A stretch of DNA of 37,398 bases from Planctomycetota bacterium (GTDB taxonomy: Bacteria > Planctomycetota > Phycisphaerae > Phycisphaerales > SM1A02): NCBI GenBank assembly GCA_022566535.1, contig JADFIR010000031.1:1-37398 (forward strand), written 5' to 3'. How positions within the stretch are numbered: position 1 is the stretch's first letter; each line of letters opens with the position of its first letter. The position numbers and the translations under genes are program-made. Positions 1 to 7,724 of this stretch are shown here, in pieces. The notes beneath the pieces were generated by a model. It had not been told where the DNA came from and made no database searches. It was given only the letters and a program-made list of their open reading frames with translations.

Positions 1-76
1 GGAACGCGGGCCCCAACCGGGGGCACTGTGAGCTGGCCCACCGGTGCGGCCCCCGGTCGGGTAGACTCACGGGCCG

Positions 77-781
77 ATGAATCTCTTCGCTCGAGTTGGG
101 AAGCCTGGATCGACGCCTGGCCTGCTCGCCGCGGCGATCCTGGCGTGGTGCACGAGTGCCGGCGGATGCGGCTCAACCCCACGGCGCGACGTTCTCCATA
201 TCGATTCGAGCGTGTATCACGCTGCGTTCGACGCCGCGATGGACGCGGCCCGCCGAAACGGCATGCCGCCGACCCTGCGCGATCGGCGCCAAGGCGTGAT
301 CGAAACCGAGCCGAGCATCGCCCCCTCGATCTTCGAACCATGGCGCCGCGGCAACACCTCGCTTGGGCAAGCCCTGGAAAGTACGATCGCGTTTCAACGG
401 CGCCGCGCCCGCTTCGAGTTCGTCGCTGCCGACGATCTCGCACCGCCCCCGACAACCCCGCCGGGTGTGACCGGCCCCGATCTGCTCGGGGCGAACGAGC
501 CCCAGATCGACCTGAGCGAGTACCACGGCGACCTGGAGCTGCGGGTGTGGGTCTTCGTCGAGCGAGCATACGCGCCGGGCATTCGCCGCAACACCTGGAC
601 GCGGCGCAAAACCACACGAACCACCATCGCGCCCACCGAACCCAACGGCGAACCACTGCCATCGCTGTGGTGGACCCCGGTCTCGCGCGACGCTGCGGTC
701 GAACGGCTACTACTTGTGGCCATTGACCGAAGCCTCACGCGCCAAGCCCGGCGACAAGGCGAATTGAGCGCCGAGCGCTGA
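77..781 (+). CDS. putative lipoprotein of unknown function
   Basis: A 234-residue protein with a hydrophobic N-terminal stretch (about residues 14-26) ending in a lipobox-like TSAGGC near residue 31. This suggests export, lipid attachment at Cys31 and membrane anchoring. The mature part is rich in Arg, Ala and Pro and contains no motif I recognise. A LELRVWVFVERAYAPG stretch near residues 152-167 and the R/T-rich segment after it look like beta-strand material. It ends at a TGA, about 185 bases before the next gene. The export prediction is moderately sure; the function is unknown. Confidence 0.6.
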   Translation: MNLFARVGKPGSTPGLLAAAILAWCTSAGGCGSTPRRDVLHIDSSVYHAAFDAAMDAARRNGMPPTLRDRRQGVIETEPSIAPSIFEPWRRGNTSLGQALESTIAFQRRRARFEFVAADDLAPPPTTPPGVTGPDLLGANEPQIDLSEYHGDLELRVWVFVERAYAPGIRRNTWTRRKTTRTTIAPTEPNGEPLPSLWWTPVSRDAAVERLLLVAIDRSLTRQARRQGELSAER

Positions 782-966
782 CGGATCGCTCTGGGCCCGG
801 GGCGATGTCAACTCAGAACAAGGCTCCCGTGGCGGCGATGCAGTGCGGCGGGCCGATTTCTCGGCGGCTTTGCGCTTCCCCCGGGCCGAAGCGGTAATAT
901 GCTTGTGGCAGCCCGCTTGTGCACAAGGATCGCCGGACGCCCAAAGGCGCCGCCTGGGAGAAAGCG

Positions 967-2562
967 ATGTTCCAAGTACCCATCCGTTTTGCCTTCGCCG
1001 TCGGGCTTGCATCGCTGTGTGCGAGCCCGCTGCTGGCCGGCGCCGGCTCCAACGACGGCGCGGAGGTCGGCCTCGATGACCTGATCAAACGCCTCGGACT
1101 CGAGAACATCCCCACCGGGGCCGGGGTAACGGTGGGGCAGGTCGAAGCAACGGACGGGCGGGGCGACTACAGCCCCAACCAGGGATTCGCAGAGTTCGAT
1201 GGCAAGACCTTCTTCGAGATGAGCGGCGCCACCGGGGTCTCCAACCACGCCCACAATGTCGCGGCAGACTTCTACGGCAACACCATCAGCATCGCTCCCG
1301 GCATCAGCGAGATCTATCTGTGGGCTGCGAGCCACTGGGCCACGAACGGGTATCTGCGAACCGGGTCAGGCAGCCAGCCCGAGCCAACGCCTAAGGGATT
1401 GAGAATCTTCAACCACAGTTGGATCGGTACTTTCCAGAGCGATTCCACGGACAACAACGCTCTGCGGCGTGCCGATTTTGCCATGACTCGCGACGATGTG
1501 CTGATGGTCGCCGGTGTCAATAACGGCAATCCCAATTACCCGCTGCTGAGTCATGTGTACAACGGCATCTCAGTGGGCAAGACGAATCGGAATCATCAGT
1601 CGGGCGGAACGTTGCCCGGCAGTGACGGCCCCGGCCGGATGAAGCCGGAGATTGTCGCGCCCGGCAACCTCACGAGTTGGACCACGCCCGTTGCCGCGGC
1701 CGCAGCGGCATTGATGATCGAGACCGCACGCACCACGCCGGGACTGGGTGACAATCCCAACGCCCAAAGGATCGAGGTCATCAAGGCCGTGCTGCTAGCC
1801 GGGGCTGCCCATGTCGATGCCCATGACAACAACTGGTCAAACAACCCCGAGACCTCCGGACCCAACCGCGGTGTCACCAGCCAGCCGATCGACGATGTCG
1901 TCGGCGTGGGGACCGTCAACGTCAACATCAGCCACCTGATCCTCACCGGCGCCGAGCAAGACGGCTCCGACTCGCCACCGGCTTCGGTCAATGCCCAGCC
2001 CACGGGGTGGGACCTCGCTGCCGTCGGCGTGGGAGAGAGTCGATTCTGGCGATATGACGTCGCCCAGCCGGCCGAGGAGATCTCCATCCTCGTCACATGG
2101 CATCGCCAGACCAACAGCACGTTCAGTGCGTCATTCGTTGCGGACTTCGATCTCATTCTCTGGCGAGTGGATAAGGAGGGTCAGCTCGCGACGCTCGTCG
2201 GCGACGCGGGCCTGCCTTACTTCGCCGGCGGCAACGTCGTCAGCGAAAGCCCGGTAGACAACATCGAGCATCTGTACATTCTCGACCTACAGCGGGGCGA
2301 GTATGTCCTTGAGCTGCTGCGACTCGACAACCTTCTCGCCTACCCCCAATGGGATGCTGCGGTCGCCTGGGTCATGCCCGCTCCTGCCGCCATCCCCGGC
2401 GACCTCGACGGGGACGGCGATGTGGACATCATCGATCTGCTAACTCTCCTGGCGAACTGGGGACCGTGCTCCGATCCGCCGGATCCCTGCCCGGCCGATC
2501 TGAACGGTGACGGCACCGTCGGCATCCTCGACCTGCTGGCGCTGCTGGCCAACTGGGGATAG
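967..2562 (+). CDS. secreted subtilisin-like (S8) serine peptidase with C-terminal dockerin-like domain
   Basis: The start ATG follows a GGGAG at 956-960, which decides it over an upstream in-frame ATG at 919. Residues 1-24 form a signal peptide (cleavage near LLAGA). The core resembles S8 peptidases: a His motif SNHAHNVA (H94), an oxyanion Asn motif FNHSW (N149), and a degenerate GTSxAxP serine motif, TSWTTP (S237). The strand that normally carries the catalytic Asp reads GVTVGQVEATD, so Glu60 sits where Asp is expected, with D63 nearby. Residues from about 478 to the end form two dockerin-like loops (GDLDGDGDVD and ADLNGDGTVG, each followed by a LLANWG helix), likely calcium binding. It probably acts outside the cell, but activity is uncertain because the triad is atypical. 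Confidence 0.8.
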   Translation: MFQVPIRFAFAVGLASLCASPLLAGAGSNDGAEVGLDDLIKRLGLENIPTGAGVTVGQVEATDGRGDYSPNQGFAEFDGKTFFEMSGATGVSNHAHNVAADFYGNTISIAPGISEIYLWAASHWATNGYLRTGSGSQPEPTPKGLRIFNHSWIGTFQSDSTDNNALRRADFAMTRDDVLMVAGVNNGNPNYPLLSHVYNGISVGKTNRNHQSGGTLPGSDGPGRMKPEIVAPGNLTSWTTPVAAAAAALMIETARTTPGLGDNPNAQRIEVIKAVLLAGAAHVDAHDNNWSNNPETSGPNRGVTSQPIDDVVGVGTVNVNISHLILTGAEQDGSDSPPASVNAQPTGWDLAAVGVGESRFWRYDVAQPAEEISILVTWHRQTNSTFSASFVADFDLILWRVDKEGQLATLVGDAGLPYFAGGNVVSESPVDNIEHLYILDLQRGEYVLELLRLDNLLAYPQWDAAVAWVMPAPAAIPGDLDGDGDVDIIDLLTLLANWGPCSDPPDPCPADLNGDGTVGILDLLALLANWG

Positions 2563-2605
2563 CCCGGGACGACCCGTAGAAGCACCACGAACGTATGTTG
2601 TCACC

Positions 2606-2629
2606 GGGGACCGAGGTCCCCCGGTCCCC
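2606..2629 (+). terminator. hairpin downstream of the peptidase gene
   Basis: GGGGACCG (2606-2613) pairs perfectly with CGGTCCCC (2622-2629) around an 8-base loop, 44 bases past the peptidase stop codon. No T-run follows, so it is at best a weak or Rho-assisted terminator, or a 3'-end stabiliser. The rest of the 2563-2841 gap shows no gene. A short GGGCG-CTA-CGCCC hairpin lies near 2768-2780. Confidence 0.35.
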
Positions 2630-2841
2630 GCGTCCCCAGCGGGACGACACGACTCGCCACTTGTGCTGGTTGACTTGTCGGTGCCTCACGCTCATTCGTG
2701 TCATGGTTCTAGCTCGACTTTTCTCCGAATGCGGATACGCTCGTGTCACTCACGCGATCAGCCCAATGGGCGCTACGCCCCCGACGGTGCGGTGAAAGGA
2801 CGCAGTGTGCTCGCCGGTGCGATCAATCGGGATTGCTCACC

Positions 2842-3327
2842 ATGTCGAGGAGATTTGCAAGAATAACCGCGATCACCGGTTCCGCGGGGATCATCAGTGT
2901 TGTTCTGGCGGTCGTGGTGGGCGGCGCTGCGGGGATAGGCGGGTACACGTTCATCTACGCTGAGGGGGCATCGTATCTGACCAACGACGCCACCGCCTGC
3001 GCGAACTGCCACGTGATGCGCGGGCATTACGATGCGTGGGTCAAATCGACCCACCACGCGGTTGCGACCTGCAACGACTGCCACACGCCGCACGATTCCC
3101 TCGGCAAGCTTATGACCAAAGCGGCAAACGGTTTCAATCACTCGCTTGCGTTCACCACGGGCCGATTCCACGAGCCGATCGAGATCACGCCGCGCAATCA
3201 GGCAATTGTCGAAAGCGCTTGCCGCCGTTGCCACGAGGACATCGTCCACGCAATTGACCGTTCGCCTCGGCAAGGAGACGCCATGTCGTGCGTCCGATGC
3301 CACGTGGAGGTTGGACACCCACGTTGA
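2842..3327 (+). CDS. nrfH: cytochrome c nitrite reductase small subunit NrfH
   Basis: A 161-residue tetraheme c-type cytochrome of the NapC/NirT family. It has an N-terminal membrane anchor (about residues 9-40) and four CxxCH motifs: CANCH (53-57), CNDCH (77-81), CRRCH (127-131) and CVRCH (150-154). The first reads CANCHVM, matching the CxxCHxM pattern in which Met is the unusual axial ligand of NrfH heme 1. The family takes electrons from menaquinol and passes them to NrfA on the outer face of the membrane. The nrfA start is about 40 bases downstream, so the two are clearly one operon. The chosen ATG has no strong Shine-Dalgarno, but upstream residues do not look like part of the family. 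Length is normal for NrfH. Confidence 0.93.
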   Translation: MSRRFARITAITGSAGIISVVLAVVVGGAAGIGGYTFIYAEGASYLTNDATACANCHVMRGHYDAWVKSTHHAVATCNDCHTPHDSLGKLMTKAANGFNHSLAFTTGRFHEPIEITPRNQAIVESACRRCHEDIVHAIDRSPRQGDAMSCVRCHVEVGHPR

Positions 3328-3367
3328 AGGAAAGGGGAGATGAACCGCATTGCGCAAGGCAGCCAGA

Positions 3368-4774
3368 ATGACTGACAAGACCAAGGACTCTGCTGGGGAG
3401 AACAAAGGGCCCGGGCGGAGCAAGTCTCTCGTATTCCTCGGAGGGATCGTTGCTCTGACAGCGGTGGTTACCTTCGGGTTGGTCGGGCTGCTCGTGAGCA
3501 TCTTCGAACACAAGCAGGATGCGAAGAACCCGTTCTTCCGCGTCGTTGAGCTTACGGACGAGACCGAAGACCCTTCACTCTGGGGCAAGAACTTCCCTCT
3601 GCAGTACGATGGCTACCTGCGCACGGTGGATATGCAGCGAACGCGCTTCGGTGGAAGTGAGGCGATGCCGCGGACTCCGACGGACGCTGACCCGCGCTCG
3701 GTTGTCGCACAATCAAAGATCGAGCAAGACCCTCGTCTGAGGATCATGTGGGCCGGGTACCCGTTCGCCGTTGACTTCCGCGAGGAACGGGGCCACGCGT
3801 ATATGCTCGAAGATCAGACATACACCGGGCGGCAGCAGGCGGCGCCGCAGCCCGGCACGTGCCTGCACTGCCACGCCTCCCTGTATGTGCCGTACATGAA
3901 ACTGGGCGATGGCGATCTCGTCAAAGGCTTCGAGAAGATCAACCAGATGTCCTACCAGGAGGCCAGCGAACATGTTCGCCATCCCGTGGGCTGTATTGAC
4001 TGCCACCACCCGCAGACCATGCAGCTGCGCGTCACGCGTCCCGCTTTCATGGAAGGCATCCGTGTCGTGAAGGCTGGTGAGGGCGTCAAGGACTACGATG
4101 TGAATACCATGGCGACGCGCCAGGAGATGCGCTCCTACGTGTGCGCGCAGTGCCACGTCGAATACTATTTCAAGGGCCCGGAAAAACGCCTCACGTACCC
4201 GTGGTTCAATGGCCTCAAGGCCGACGAGATCCTTGCCTATTACGACGAAGTGGGGTTCAAGGATTGGACGCACGCCGAGACCGGCGCTCCGGTCCTGAAA
4301 GCTCAGCATCCGGAGTTTGAGATGTGGAGCCAGGGCATTCATGCTCGAGCGGGTGTGGCGTGTGTGGACTGCCACATGCCCTACCAGCGTGTCGGTGCGC
4401 TCAAGATCAGTGATCACCATGTGCGCAGTCCGCTCCTGAACATCAACAACGCCTGTCAGACCTGTCACAAGGTTCCCGAGGCCGAACTCAAAGCGCGAGC
4501 CGAGGTGATTCAGCATCGCACCTTTCAATTGCGGAACCTGACCATGGACGCCCTTATGGACTTGATCGGTGACATCAAGGCGGCTCGCGAGTCTGGAGCG
4601 ACTGACGAACAACTTGCCGAAGCTCGTGACTTTCAGCGCAAAGCGCAGTTTCTACTGGACTTTGTCGAATCGGAGAACTCGATGGGCTTCCACGCCGACC
4701 AGGAAGCCGCGCGCCTTCTGGCAGAGTCCATCAACTACACGCGCAAGGGACAGTTGTCGGTTCGTGAGCCCTGA
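3368..4774 (+). CDS. nrfA: ammonia-forming cytochrome c nitrite reductase catalytic subunit NrfA
   Basis: A 468-residue pentaheme enzyme for six-electron reduction of nitrite to ammonium. An uncleaved signal or anchor lies at residues 20-46. Heme motifs are CLHCH (165-169), CIDCH (209-213), CAQCH (259-263), CVDCH (332-336) and CQTCH (363-367). Residues that align with the NrfA active site are present: R141 (ERGHAYM), Y266 (CHVEYY) and H325 (SQGIHARAG), with the hallmark HPEFEMW. Heme 1 is CxxCH, not the classical CxxCK, placing it in the minority His-type group, for which the dedicated Lys-heme lyase should be unnecessary. An alternative TTG start at 3350 has a better-placed GGGGAG (3334-3339). 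It is in an operon with nrfH. The reading frame continues past the TGA into a dockerin-like tail. Confidence 0.95.
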   Translation: MTDKTKDSAGENKGPGRSKSLVFLGGIVALTAVVTFGLVGLLVSIFEHKQDAKNPFFRVVELTDETEDPSLWGKNFPLQYDGYLRTVDMQRTRFGGSEAMPRTPTDADPRSVVAQSKIEQDPRLRIMWAGYPFAVDFREERGHAYMLEDQTYTGRQQAAPQPGTCLHCHASLYVPYMKLGDGDLVKGFEKINQMSYQEASEHVRHPVGCIDCHHPQTMQLRVTRPAFMEGIRVVKAGEGVKDYDVNTMATRQEMRSYVCAQCHVEYYFKGPEKRLTYPWFNGLKADEILAYYDEVGFKDWTHAETGAPVLKAQHPEFEMWSQGIHARAGVACVDCHMPYQRVGALKISDHHVRSPLLNINNACQTCHKVPEAELKARAEVIQHRTFQLRNLTMDALMDLIGDIKAARESGATDEQLAEARDFQRKAQFLLDFVESENSMGFHADQEAARLLAESINYTRKGQLSVREP

Positions 4775-4879
4775 CCGCAGGGCCCGTGCGCCGATTGTGA
4801 GAATTGCCCAGCCGATCTCGACGGCGATTGCACCGTCGGCATCCTCGACCTGCTGGCGCTGCTGGCCAACTGGGGATAG
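4775..4879 (+). pseudogene. orphan dockerin-like gene end, in frame behind nrfA
   Basis: Directly after the nrfA TGA the same frame stays open for 34 codons to a TAG. It encodes PQGPCADCENC followed by the loop ADLDGDCTVG and LLALLANWG, the second half of a dockerin-like domain. It has no start codon or promoter of its own. The segment from about 4781, plus about 75 bases beyond the TAG, closely matches the end of the propeller gene and its downstream DNA (about 7380-7555), differing at about a dozen positions. Either it is the surviving 3' end of a gene displaced by nrfHA, or a duplicated tail. UGA readthrough would append it to NrfA, which is speculative. Confidence 0.75.
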
Positions 4880-4906
4880 TTGGATTGTCTGCTATCAGCT
4901 CTCATT

Positions 4907-4955
4907 AGCCGGGACGCTACGCGTCCCGGCACCGGCGGGCGTAGCCCGCCGGCTA
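4907..4955 (+). repeat. twin-hairpin intergenic repeat, copy 1
   Basis: Two perfect hairpins in a row: GGGACGC-TAC-GCGTCCC (4911-4927) and CCGGCGGGC-GTA-GCCCGCCGG (4932-4952). Near-identical copies lie at 7507-7555 (same strand) and 33140-33188 (opposite strand). The arrangement resembles REP/BIME-type elements, which are mobilised by RAYT transposases. No such transposase is in the window. Confidence 0.8.
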
Positions 4956-4997
4956 TGCCCTTTGCTCACGACAGCACTGCTACTTTCAGAATCGGTG

Positions 4998-5006
4998 TGG
5001 TATAAT
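4998..5006 (+). promoter_or_regulatory. extended -10 promoter for the propeller gene
   Basis: TGG followed by a perfect TATAAT (5001-5006) gives an extended -10 (TGnTATAAT), which can function without a good -35. No clear -35 is seen. Initiation near 5013 would give a leader of roughly 97 bases before the ATG at 5110. Confidence 0.5.
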
Positions 5007-5109
5007 GTGTCGGGGATTGCGCTGACCTGCGACAGGGGCGCAACGCGCCCACATGCACGGACGCGAGGGGCGCCTGGACCTTGTGATCGATCTCAAGGGA
5101 GGCAATGGC

Positions 5110-7479
5110 ATGCACGCGAACCGTCATTCTCTGGCCGTCTTGGGGATGCTCGGGGCCGTGTTCTTTGCCGCGGCGCCGGCCTCGGCCCAGTGCACGGACC
5201 AGTGGCTGCCGGGCGAGGGCCTGCCGGGGCTGAACGGCGATGTGTACGCCACGGCGGTCTATGACGACGGCACCGGCCCGGCCCTGTACGTCGGCGGCTC
5301 GTTCTCCGTCGTGGGCGACGTTGTCGCGACCAACATCGCCAAATGGGACGGCACGAGCTGGTCGCCGCTGGGCAGCGGGACGAACAACAATGTTTATGAC
5401 CTTACCGTGTACAACGGCGAGCTGATCGCCGGGGGGGAGTTTACCACCGCGGGCGAGACGGCGGCCAACCGCATCGCCCGCTGGGACGGGACCACGTGGT
5501 CGCCCCTGGGCAGCGGGATGGGGGGTGAATACCCGCACGTGTCTGCGCTGACCGTGTACAACGGCGAGCTGATCGCCGGGGGCGGCTTCACCACCGCTGG
5601 CGGAACGTCGGCCAACCGCATCGCTCGCTGGGATCCCGGCGCGCCGGGATGGGATCCCGGCGCGCCGGGACAGTGGTCGCCGCTGGGCAGCGGGATTGGG
5701 GGTCCGTATTCGTTCGTGCGGGCCCTGACCGTATTCAATGGCGAGCTGATCGCCGGGGGCGGTTTCAGCAGTGTCGGCGGGACGCCGGCCAACAATATCG
5801 CCTACTGGGATGGCCTAACCTGGTCGCCCCTGGGCAGCGGGATGAGGGGGGGCTACCCATATGTGACATTTGTGTTTGCCCTGACCCTATACAACGGCGA
5901 GCTGATCGCCGGCGGCAGTTTCTACACCGCCGGCGGGACAGAGGCCCACAACATCGCCCGCTGGGATGGCACAATCTGGTCGCCCCTGGGCAGCGGCGTG
6001 AGCCACCGGGTGCTGGCGCTGACCGAGTACAACGGCGAGCTGATCGCCGGGGGCTGGTTCCACACCGCCGGCGGGACCTCGGCCAACCACATCGCCCGCT
6101 GGGACGGTCAAACCTGGTCGCCCCTGGGCAGCGGGATGACAGAGGACCCCGGCGCCACATACGTGTCCGCCCTGACTGAGTACAACGGCGAGCTGGTCGC
6201 CGGGGGGGAGTTCTCCACCGCCGGCGGCACGGTCGTCAACTCCATCGCCCGCTGGGAGGGCACACAGTGGTCGCCCCTGGGCAGCGGGATGAACGGCAGC
6301 GTGCGTGCCCTGACCGAGTACAACGGCGAGCTGATCGCCGGGGGCTGGTTCACCACCGCCGGCGGGACGGAGGCCAACAAGATCGCCCGCTGGGACGGCA
6401 CGACCTGGTCGCCCCTGGGCAGCGGGATGAACAGCACTAGCACTGTGCTCGCCCTCACGGTGTACAACGGCGAGTTGATCGCCGGGGGCTCCTTCACCAC
6501 CGCCGACGGGAAGGAAGCCAACCGCATCGGCCGCTGGGACGGCACGAGTTGGTCGGCGTTGGGCAGCGGGACGAACAGCGTGGTGTGGGCCTTGACCGTG
6601 TACAACGGCGAGTTAATCGCCGGGGGCGAGTTCACCACCGCCGGCGGAACGCCGGCCAACCACATTGCCCGCTGGGACGGCACGAGCTGGTCGCCACTGG
6701 GCAGCGGGATGACCGGATGCGCCGATCCGTACGGCTGCACTCCTGCCGTAACTGCTCTGGCGGTGTACAACGGCGAGTTGATCGCCGGGGGCAACTTCCT
6801 CACCGCCGGCGGGAAGGGAGCCAACCACATCGCCCGCTGGGACGGGAGGAACTGGTCGCCCCTGGGCAGCGGGATGACGGTATGCGGCGGCGAGTACTGC
6901 CCCATCACGTCCGTCGGTGCCTTGGCGGTCTACAACGGCGAGCTGATCGCCGGCGGCGAGTTCACCGCCGCCGGCGGGACGGTCGTCAACCACATCGCCC
7001 GCTGGGAAGGCACGACCTGGTCGCCATTGGCCAGCGGAATGAACAGCAGAGTGCTTTCCGTGACCGAATACAACGGCGAACTGATCGCTGGGGGCTACTT
7101 CACCACCGCCGGCGGGACGCCGGCCAACCACATCGTCCGTTGGGATGGCACGACCTGGTCGCCCCTGGGCAGCGGGATGGGGGCAGCGCTTTCTTACTAC
7201 ACATATGTGCGAACCTCGACCGTGTACAACGGCGAGCTGATCGCCGGGGGCAACTTCACCACGGCCGGCGGGAATGTGTCCGCGTTCTGGGCCCGCTGGG
7301 GAGCCGACGTTCCGCTGGGCGACCTCGACGGCGACTGCAACGTCGGCGTGCTTGACCTGCTGCAACTGCTCGCCGCGTGGGGGCCGTGCGCTGATTGCGA
7401 GGACTGCCCAGCCGATCTCGACGGCGATTGCACCGTGGGCATCCTCGACCTGCTAGCGCTGTTGGCCAATTGGGGATAG
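5110..7479 (+). CDS. secreted propeller-like repeat protein with dockerin-like C-terminus
   Basis: The start ATG sits 7 bases after AAGGGAGG (5095-5102); an ATG at 5053 in the same frame lacks this. The signal peptide is residues 1-26 (FFAAAPASA before QC). The body is 14 repeats of about 46-58 residues with the consensus YNGELIAGGxFTTAGGT..N.IARWDGT.WSPLGSGM: a degenerate first copy, 12 full copies and a partial last copy. The strand pattern and the WDG/GG turns suggest a beta-propeller. The C-terminal 55 residues are two dockerin-like loops with paired cysteines (GDLDGDCNVG, ADLDGDCTVG). Near residue 175 the repeat is disrupted by DPGAPGWDPGAPG, encoded by a palindromic insertion. Probably exported and surface-bound; ligand unknown. 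DNA similarity among the repeats points to recent internal duplication. Confidence 0.85.
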   Translation: MHANRHSLAVLGMLGAVFFAAAPASAQCTDQWLPGEGLPGLNGDVYATAVYDDGTGPALYVGGSFSVVGDVVATNIAKWDGTSWSPLGSGTNNNVYDLTVYNGELIAGGEFTTAGETAANRIARWDGTTWSPLGSGMGGEYPHVSALTVYNGELIAGGGFTTAGGTSANRIARWDPGAPGWDPGAPGQWSPLGSGIGGPYSFVRALTVFNGELIAGGGFSSVGGTPANNIAYWDGLTWSPLGSGMRGGYPYVTFVFALTLYNGELIAGGSFYTAGGTEAHNIARWDGTIWSPLGSGVSHRVLALTEYNGELIAGGWFHTAGGTSANHIARWDGQTWSPLGSGMTEDPGATYVSALTEYNGELVAGGEFSTAGGTVVNSIARWEGTQWSPLGSGMNGSVRALTEYNGELIAGGWFTTAGGTEANKIARWDGTTWSPLGSGMNSTSTVLALTVYNGELIAGGSFTTADGKEANRIGRWDGTSWSALGSGTNSVVWALTVYNGELIAGGEFTTAGGTPANHIARWDGTSWSPLGSGMTGCADPYGCTPAVTALAVYNGELIAGGNFLTAGGKGANHIARWDGRNWSPLGSGMTVCGGEYCPITSVGALAVYNGELIAGGEFTAAGGTVVNHIARWEGTTWSPLASGMNSRVLSVTEYNGELIAGGYFTTAGGTPANHIVRWDGTTWSPLGSGMGAALSYYTYVRTSTVYNGELIAGGNFTTAGGNVSAFWARWGADVPLGDLDGDCNVGVLDLLQLLAAWGPCADCEDCPADLDGDCTVGILDLLALLANWG
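5629..5670 (+). repeat. tandem 21-base unit built on a 16-bp palindrome, inside the propeller gene
   Basis: Two identical 21-base units (5629-5649, 5650-5670) each contain TCCCGGCGCGCCGGGA, a perfect palindrome. Together they replace the usual two or three residues between WD and WSP of one propeller repeat and keep the frame. The same 16 bases occur at 21078-21093, where they break a reading frame. Confidence 0.85.
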
Positions 7480-7506
7480 TTGGGATGTTTGCTATCAGCT
7501 CTCATT

Positions 7507-7555
7507 AGCCGGGACGCTACGCGTCCAGGCACCGGCGGGCGTAGCCCGCCGGCTA
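7507..7555 (+). repeat. twin-hairpin intergenic repeat, copy 2
   Basis: Same element as 4907-4955, with one changed base in the arm of the first hairpin (GCGTCCA). It lies 28 bases past the propeller stop codon, just as copy 1 follows the orphan dockerin end, so coding tail and repeat were duplicated as one block. Confidence 0.8.
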
Positions 7556-7661
7556 AACAAGCCCATTTCAAACGATTCGCCTGGCTCGCTGGAGCCGTGC
7601 CGGTTGGCCTGTCGTGCCGTATACTTCTGCGGATTGTGAAGGCTGTCACAATGTGGTCTAT

Positions 7662-7680
7662 CCCCCGGCAGAGCCGGGGG
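7662..7680 (+). other. strong GC hairpin in the nuoD leader
   Basis: CCCCCGGC-AGA-GCCGGGGG is a perfect 8-bp stem with a 3-base loop, 44 bases before the nuoD start. A -10-like TATACT (7620-7625) lies upstream, so the hairpin would be in the nuoD leader if that is the promoter. No T-run follows. It may equally be a dispersed intergenic repeat. The remaining 7556-7724 gap shows no gene. Confidence 0.4.
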
Positions 7681-7724
7681 CTAAGGGAAAGAAGCTGACG
7701 GCTGACCGCTGAAAGCTGCCTGCC

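Noticed and set aside
28..726. 232-codon frame MSWPTGAAPGRV...
   Set aside because: It overlaps the lipoprotein gene in another frame and is an Arg/Pro-rich compositional shadow.
2670..2698. TTGACT-based promoter for nrfHA
   Set aside because: No acceptable -10 lies 16-18 bases downstream (CATTCG).
5629..5670. BamHI/AscI-like sites suggesting a cloning artefact
   Set aside because: The same palindrome occurs elsewhere in the window inside natural sequence and keeps the frame here, so a vector origin is unlikely.
6108..6908. Long minus-strand frames with repeated SQRAM.LA..PPAV motifs
   Set aside because: These are the complementary reading of the propeller repeats; the periodicity comes from the real gene on the plus strand.
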